From Sulfurimonas xiamenensis (GTDB lineage: Bacteria; Campylobacterota; Campylobacteria; Campylobacterales; Sulfurimonadaceae): a DNA stretch of 64,000 bases. Made by a program: the position numbers and the translations under genes. Shown here piece after piece: positions 61,214 to 64,000 of the stretch (position 1 is the first letter of the stretch; each line of letters begins with the position of its first letter). The notes under the pieces are model-generated. The model was not told where the DNA came from and ran no database searches. It saw only the letters and a program-made list of their open reading frames with translations. The stretch is taken from positions 682,001 through 746,000 of the forward strand of contig NZ_CP041166.1 of the NCBI RefSeq assembly GCF_009258045.1, in the 5' to 3' direction.

Positions 61214-62119
61214 TTGAAAAAAAAAGTAATTTTTTGGGTTGAAGAGTATTTTTACAACCCAAGTTTTACACAAAAACTTCTCTCTATTTTACTTCTTCCT
61301 CTAAGTTGGATTTACTGTTTTGCTATGTTTTTACGATTTAAAAGTAAAAAAAGCGAAGATTTGGGCGTTGATGTTATTAGTGTTGGAAATCTTAGCGTCG
61401 GCGGAAGCGGCAAAACTCCTTTTGTAACTGCTCTTGCATCAAGATACAAAGATGCTGCAGTAGTGCTTAGGGGATATGGCAGAAAAAGCAACGGTCTTGT
61501 TGTTGTAAGCAATGATGGAGAAATTTTATGTGATGTAGATAGAAGCGGTGATGAGGCGATGATCTATGCACATAAATTGCCAAATATCAAAGTGATTGTA
61601 AGTGAAGATAGAAAAAAAGGTATTTTAAAAGCTAAAGAGTTAGGTGCGAAGATTGTGTTTTTAGATGATGCCTACTCAAAGCATGAGATAAAAAAACTCG
61701 ATATTCTTATAGATATAGAGAGTAAAAACTCTTCATGTATTCCATCGGGTCCTTTTAGAGAGAGATTATGGAGTTCAAAAGAAGCTCTTTTAGTAAAAGA
61801 AGAGATAGATTTTACGAGAGTGGTTGAACTTAAAAATAAAAGTGATAAAATGTCACTCGTAACTGCCATAGCAAGACCGAAGCGTCTTGATGTGTATCTG
61901 CCTGAAGTCCTTAGTAAAAATTATTTTGAAGATCATCATGCATTTACAAAAGATGAGGTTCTTGCTATTTTGCAAAGAGATAATGCAGATTCAATTTTGG
62001 TTACATACAAAGATTTTGTAAAATTAGAGCAGTTTGATATACCTTTGTCACTTTTAGATCTTAAAGTGACAATTGATAAGAAAATTTTTGAAATAGTAGA
62101 TAATTATAGGGGAAAATAG
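61214..62119 (+). CDS. lpxK: Tetraacyldisaccharide 4'-kinase
   Basis: This inner-membrane kinase phosphorylates the lipid A precursor. The product has 301 residues from a TTG start (KKKVIFWVEEYFYNPSF). One N-terminal helix precedes the P-loop SVGNLSVGGSGKTPFV (near 57-72), and VFLDDAYSKHEIKKLDILI carries the DDA..H motif (the canonical form is DDGFQH, so the Phe-Gln pair is altered). It overlaps argB by one base. Confidence 0.92.
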   Translation: MKKKVIFWVEEYFYNPSFTQKLLSILLLPLSWIYCFAMFLRFKSKKSEDLGVDVISVGNLSVGGSGKTPFVTALASRYKDAAVVLRGYGRKSNGLVVVSNDGEILCDVDRSGDEAMIYAHKLPNIKVIVSEDRKKGILKAKELGAKIVFLDDAYSKHEIKKLDILIDIESKNSSCIPSGPFRERLWSSKEALLVKEEIDFTRVVELKNKSDKMSLVTAIARPKRLDVYLPEVLSKNYFEDHHAFTKDEVLAILQRDNADSILVTYKDFVKLEQFDIPLSLLDLKVTIDKKIFEIVDNYRGK

Positions 62120-62970
62120 TGCAAAAAAAGATTGAAACAGTACAAACACTTCTTGAAGCTTTACCGTTTATAAAAGAGTTTAATAAAAAAATAGTAGTTA
62201 TAAAATATGGCGGTTCGGCGCAAGAATCTCCACAGCTCAAAGAGAGATTTGCGCAGGATATTTTGCTTATGTATCTAGTGGGAATTAAACCTGTTATTGT
62301 TCATGGCGGCGGCAGACAGATAAATGAGATGCTGGATGCTTTAAAAATTGATACTAAATTTATCGACGGACAGCGTGTAACTTCAAAAGAAGTTATGAGA
62401 ATTGTTGAGATGGTTTTAAGCGGAGAGATAAACAAAGAGATAGTTTCACTTTTAAACTCTCACGGAGCAAAAGCAATAGGAATCAGCGGAAAAGATGCAA
62501 AATTCATCACTGCTCGCGCAAAAGATTTTGCAAAATGGGGATTAACCGGAAATATAACAGAAGTAAAAGCTGATGTTATTGTAAATCTTATTGCAGAAAA
62601 ATTTATTCCCGTAATTGCTCCAATTGCTGACGGTTCAGAGATGGGGCATCCTGGTTTTAATATTAATGCAGATTTGTGTGCTTCTTATGTTGCAAAGGCA
62701 ATAGGAGCAAACAAGATTATATTTTTAACAGATACGGCAGGAGTTTTAAACAGTAACAAAGAGCTCTTAAGTACGCTTACAAAAGATGAAGTTGAAGCTC
62801 TAAAGAGTGATGGAACGATTCATGGAGGTATGGTTCCAAAAGTGGATGCATGTCTTGAAGCGATAGAGGGCGGTGTACAAAAAGCCCATATTATAGATGG
62901 CAGAATAGAGCACTCTTTACTCTTAGAACTCTTTACATCTGCAGGTGTAGGAACACAGATAGTTAATTAG
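62119..62970 (+). CDS. argB: Acetylglutamate kinase
   Basis: This enzyme phosphorylates N-acetylglutamate in arginine synthesis. The product has 283 residues from a GTG at 62119. VVIKYGGSAQ, VIVHGGGRQINEML, the NADLCASYVAKAIGANKIIFLTDTAGVL block and HGGMVPKVDACLEAIEGGV are standard. It converges with mnmC, overlapping its last bases by 8. Confidence 0.96.
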   Translation: MQKKIETVQTLLEALPFIKEFNKKIVVIKYGGSAQESPQLKERFAQDILLMYLVGIKPVIVHGGGRQINEMLDALKIDTKFIDGQRVTSKEVMRIVEMVLSGEINKEIVSLLNSHGAKAIGISGKDAKFITARAKDFAKWGLTGNITEVKADVIVNLIAEKFIPVIAPIADGSEMGHPGFNINADLCASYVAKAIGANKIIFLTDTAGVLNSNKELLSTLTKDEVEALKSDGTIHGGMVPKVDACLEAIEGGVQKAHIIDGRIEHSLLLELFTSAGVGTQIVN

Positions 62971-64000
62971 CTTTTGCCCGAGCTGTTTTGTAAAAGAGTT
63001 TTTGTGTAGAGATCTCTTTTGGTATCGGGGTATTGTGCAAAATATTTTGAGTTAAGATTTTTGCCAAATAGGGACCAAATACAAAACCTCGAGAACCAAG
63101 AGCATTTATAATATATAAATTTTCAAAGTATTCTAAAGAGTCTGGTGGAATTTTTGTTCCATTTTTTATAGAGGGATATTTTTCTAAACTTTTTTCATAA
63201 TCAATAACTTTGCCTATTACTGGAAAATAGCTTTTTATCGTTGCTCTTGCACCTTTGTATATTTTTACAACTTTTAAATCCTCAAGTTTAATCAACTCTT
63301 GTGCTTGTTTCAAAAGAGTTTCTATCTGTCCTTGTTCGCTATTTACATAAAAAGGGCACTTGTCACATGTAGTTAAACACTCTAGTATAGCGTTGTCATG
63401 TCTTTCATGTGTTGCTCCGATAGATACGGTTCCATCTTGTTTGTTTGTTGAAACAGAGATAGATTTATGAATATTAAAAGGTATTTTTGTAGTTGTTTTA
63501 ACATCAATTCTTAAGCCGAAAATAGGAGATATTTTCATATAAGGAATCTCTACTAAAGAGGTGCTTACTCCTTGAGCTAAAATTATATTTTTTGCTTTGA
63601 TTTCATCAATGTTGTAAATTCCATCTTTAAAATCTAATTTTTTTATATCTTTTTTATAAAAATCACAATTTTCTATTAATTTTTTAGAAATTTCAGTTGG
63701 TTCAATTACAGCTGCATTTTCATAAAAATAGCCATCGATATCCATAAAATTTTTTGAGATGTTTTTCAATTTTTGCGTGTCATAATAGCTATATTTTATA
63801 TAACTTTGTGCTAATTTGTCTTTATTGAAATTATTGTTTGGGATTCTTAAAACACCTTTTTTTTCTACTATATTTGGAAGTAGATTTTTATAAAAATCTA
63901 TGGAAAAATTTAGTGCATCATTTACCAGTGAATTATAAAGGTTTTTTTTGCCAGGAAGAGGTGATAAAAAAGCTCCGGCAGCTCCGCTTGCACCGCCGGC
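62963..64000 (-). CDS. mnmC: MnmC-type FAD oxidoreductase, 5' part outside window
   Basis: The frame is open from the window end through 346 codons, so the N-terminal part is missing; an internal start at 63769 is only a fragment. The visible part begins GGASGAAGAFLSPLPGKKNLYNSLVNDAL, then LAQGVSTSLVEIPYMKISPIFGLRIDV, SIGATHERHD and IINALGSRGFVFGPYLAKIL. These match the FAD-dependent half of MnmC, which removes the carboxymethyl group during synthesis of mnm5s2U in tRNA. The methyltransferase half, if fused, would lie before it. Confidence 0.93.
   Translation of the reverse strand, partial: AGGASGAAGAFLSPLPGKKNLYNSLVNDALNFSIDFYKNLLPNIVEKKGVLRIPNNNFNKDKLAQSYIKYSYYDTQKLKNISKNFMDIDGYFYENAAVIEPTEISKKLIENCDFYKKDIKKLDFKDGIYNIDEIKAKNIILAQGVSTSLVEIPYMKISPIFGLRIDVKTTTKIPFNIHKSISVSTNKQDGTVSIGATHERHDNAILECLTTCDKCPFYVNSEQGQIETLLKQAQELIKLEDLKVVKIYKGARATIKSYFPVIGKVIDYEKSLEKYPSIKNGTKIPPDSLEYFENLYIINALGSRGFVFGPYLAKILTQNILHNTPIPKEISTQKLFYKTARAKAN

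Noticed and set aside
1-64000. CRISPR array
   Set aside because: The only regularly spaced repeats are attC sites with genes between them; no short direct repeats with unique spacers of equal length were seen.

Overview
The window looks like a piece of chromosome from a Campylobacterota (Epsilonproteobacteria) member, most likely Sulfurimonas or a close relative. This rests on the AT-rich coding sequence, the gene order (rodA, RluA-type pseudouridine synthase, fibronectin-type lipoprotein, long trmB, ftsE, ftsX, envC-like), the short cmoB, a gene for an FtsL-like protein directly after rsmH, and the general style of the proteins. No database search was run; family names come from recognisable motifs.

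Region 1 (1-10964) is the intI-proximal part of a chromosomal integron. An IntI-type tyrosine recombinase (9996-10964, + strand) is divergent from at least eleven minus-strand cassettes. They are separated by ten AT-rich attC palindromes that fall into near-identical subfamilies, plus one GC-rich foreign-looking attC. Cassette products include a DUF2726 protein (cut by the window edge), a PIN-domain protein, a GIY-YIG protein, an HNH nuclease, an ankyrin protein, small membrane proteins, a DUF2806-like protein and several unknowns. The standout is one cassette carrying a complete EcoRI-type restriction-modification pair (3252-5206) that closely matches the classical plasmid EcoRI enzymes. Five cassette reading frames end inside their attC, which therefore encodes their C-termini.

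Region 2 (10977-37259) is mostly core genome: a GC-rich, probably acquired SLC13-type permease with an in-frame 15-bp tandem repeat; ileS with a translationally coupled 43-residue membrane peptide; a CinA-family gene; a six-tRNA cluster behind a consensus promoter, with Val and Asp duplicated together with a structured spacer; the rodA to envC cell-wall block; thrC, proC and proA; an oxidase-like membrane protein with a DUF59 gene; a response regulator with a degenerate Hpt domain; rsmH and ftsL-like; an orphan RND pump; and a tRNA(CAT).

Region 3 (37436-50169) is accessory. A type I restriction locus runs hsdM-hsdS-[SIR2]-[AlbA/ATPase]-[Fic]-hsdR, all on + and mostly overlapping. The second half of hsdS and the SIR2 gene form a much more AT-rich block than the rest, as if specificity and SIR2 were exchanged together. 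After it comes an uncharacterised amidoligase plus class I glutamine amidotransferase pair, preceded by a G7 tract and an operator-like dyad.

Region 4 (50215-64000) returns to housekeeping: thiS, acpS, radA, ftsY, a TlpA-like lipoprotein, 5-formyl-THF cyclo-ligase, rny, a CDF transporter, cmoB, a thioesterase, an MBL hydrolase, nadE with a possible leader switch, a DegT aminotransferase, lpxK, argB and the 3' part of mnmC, which runs off the window end. No intergenic stretch longer than about 300 bases lacks a gene; the longest, 9719-9995, is the attI/promoter region.
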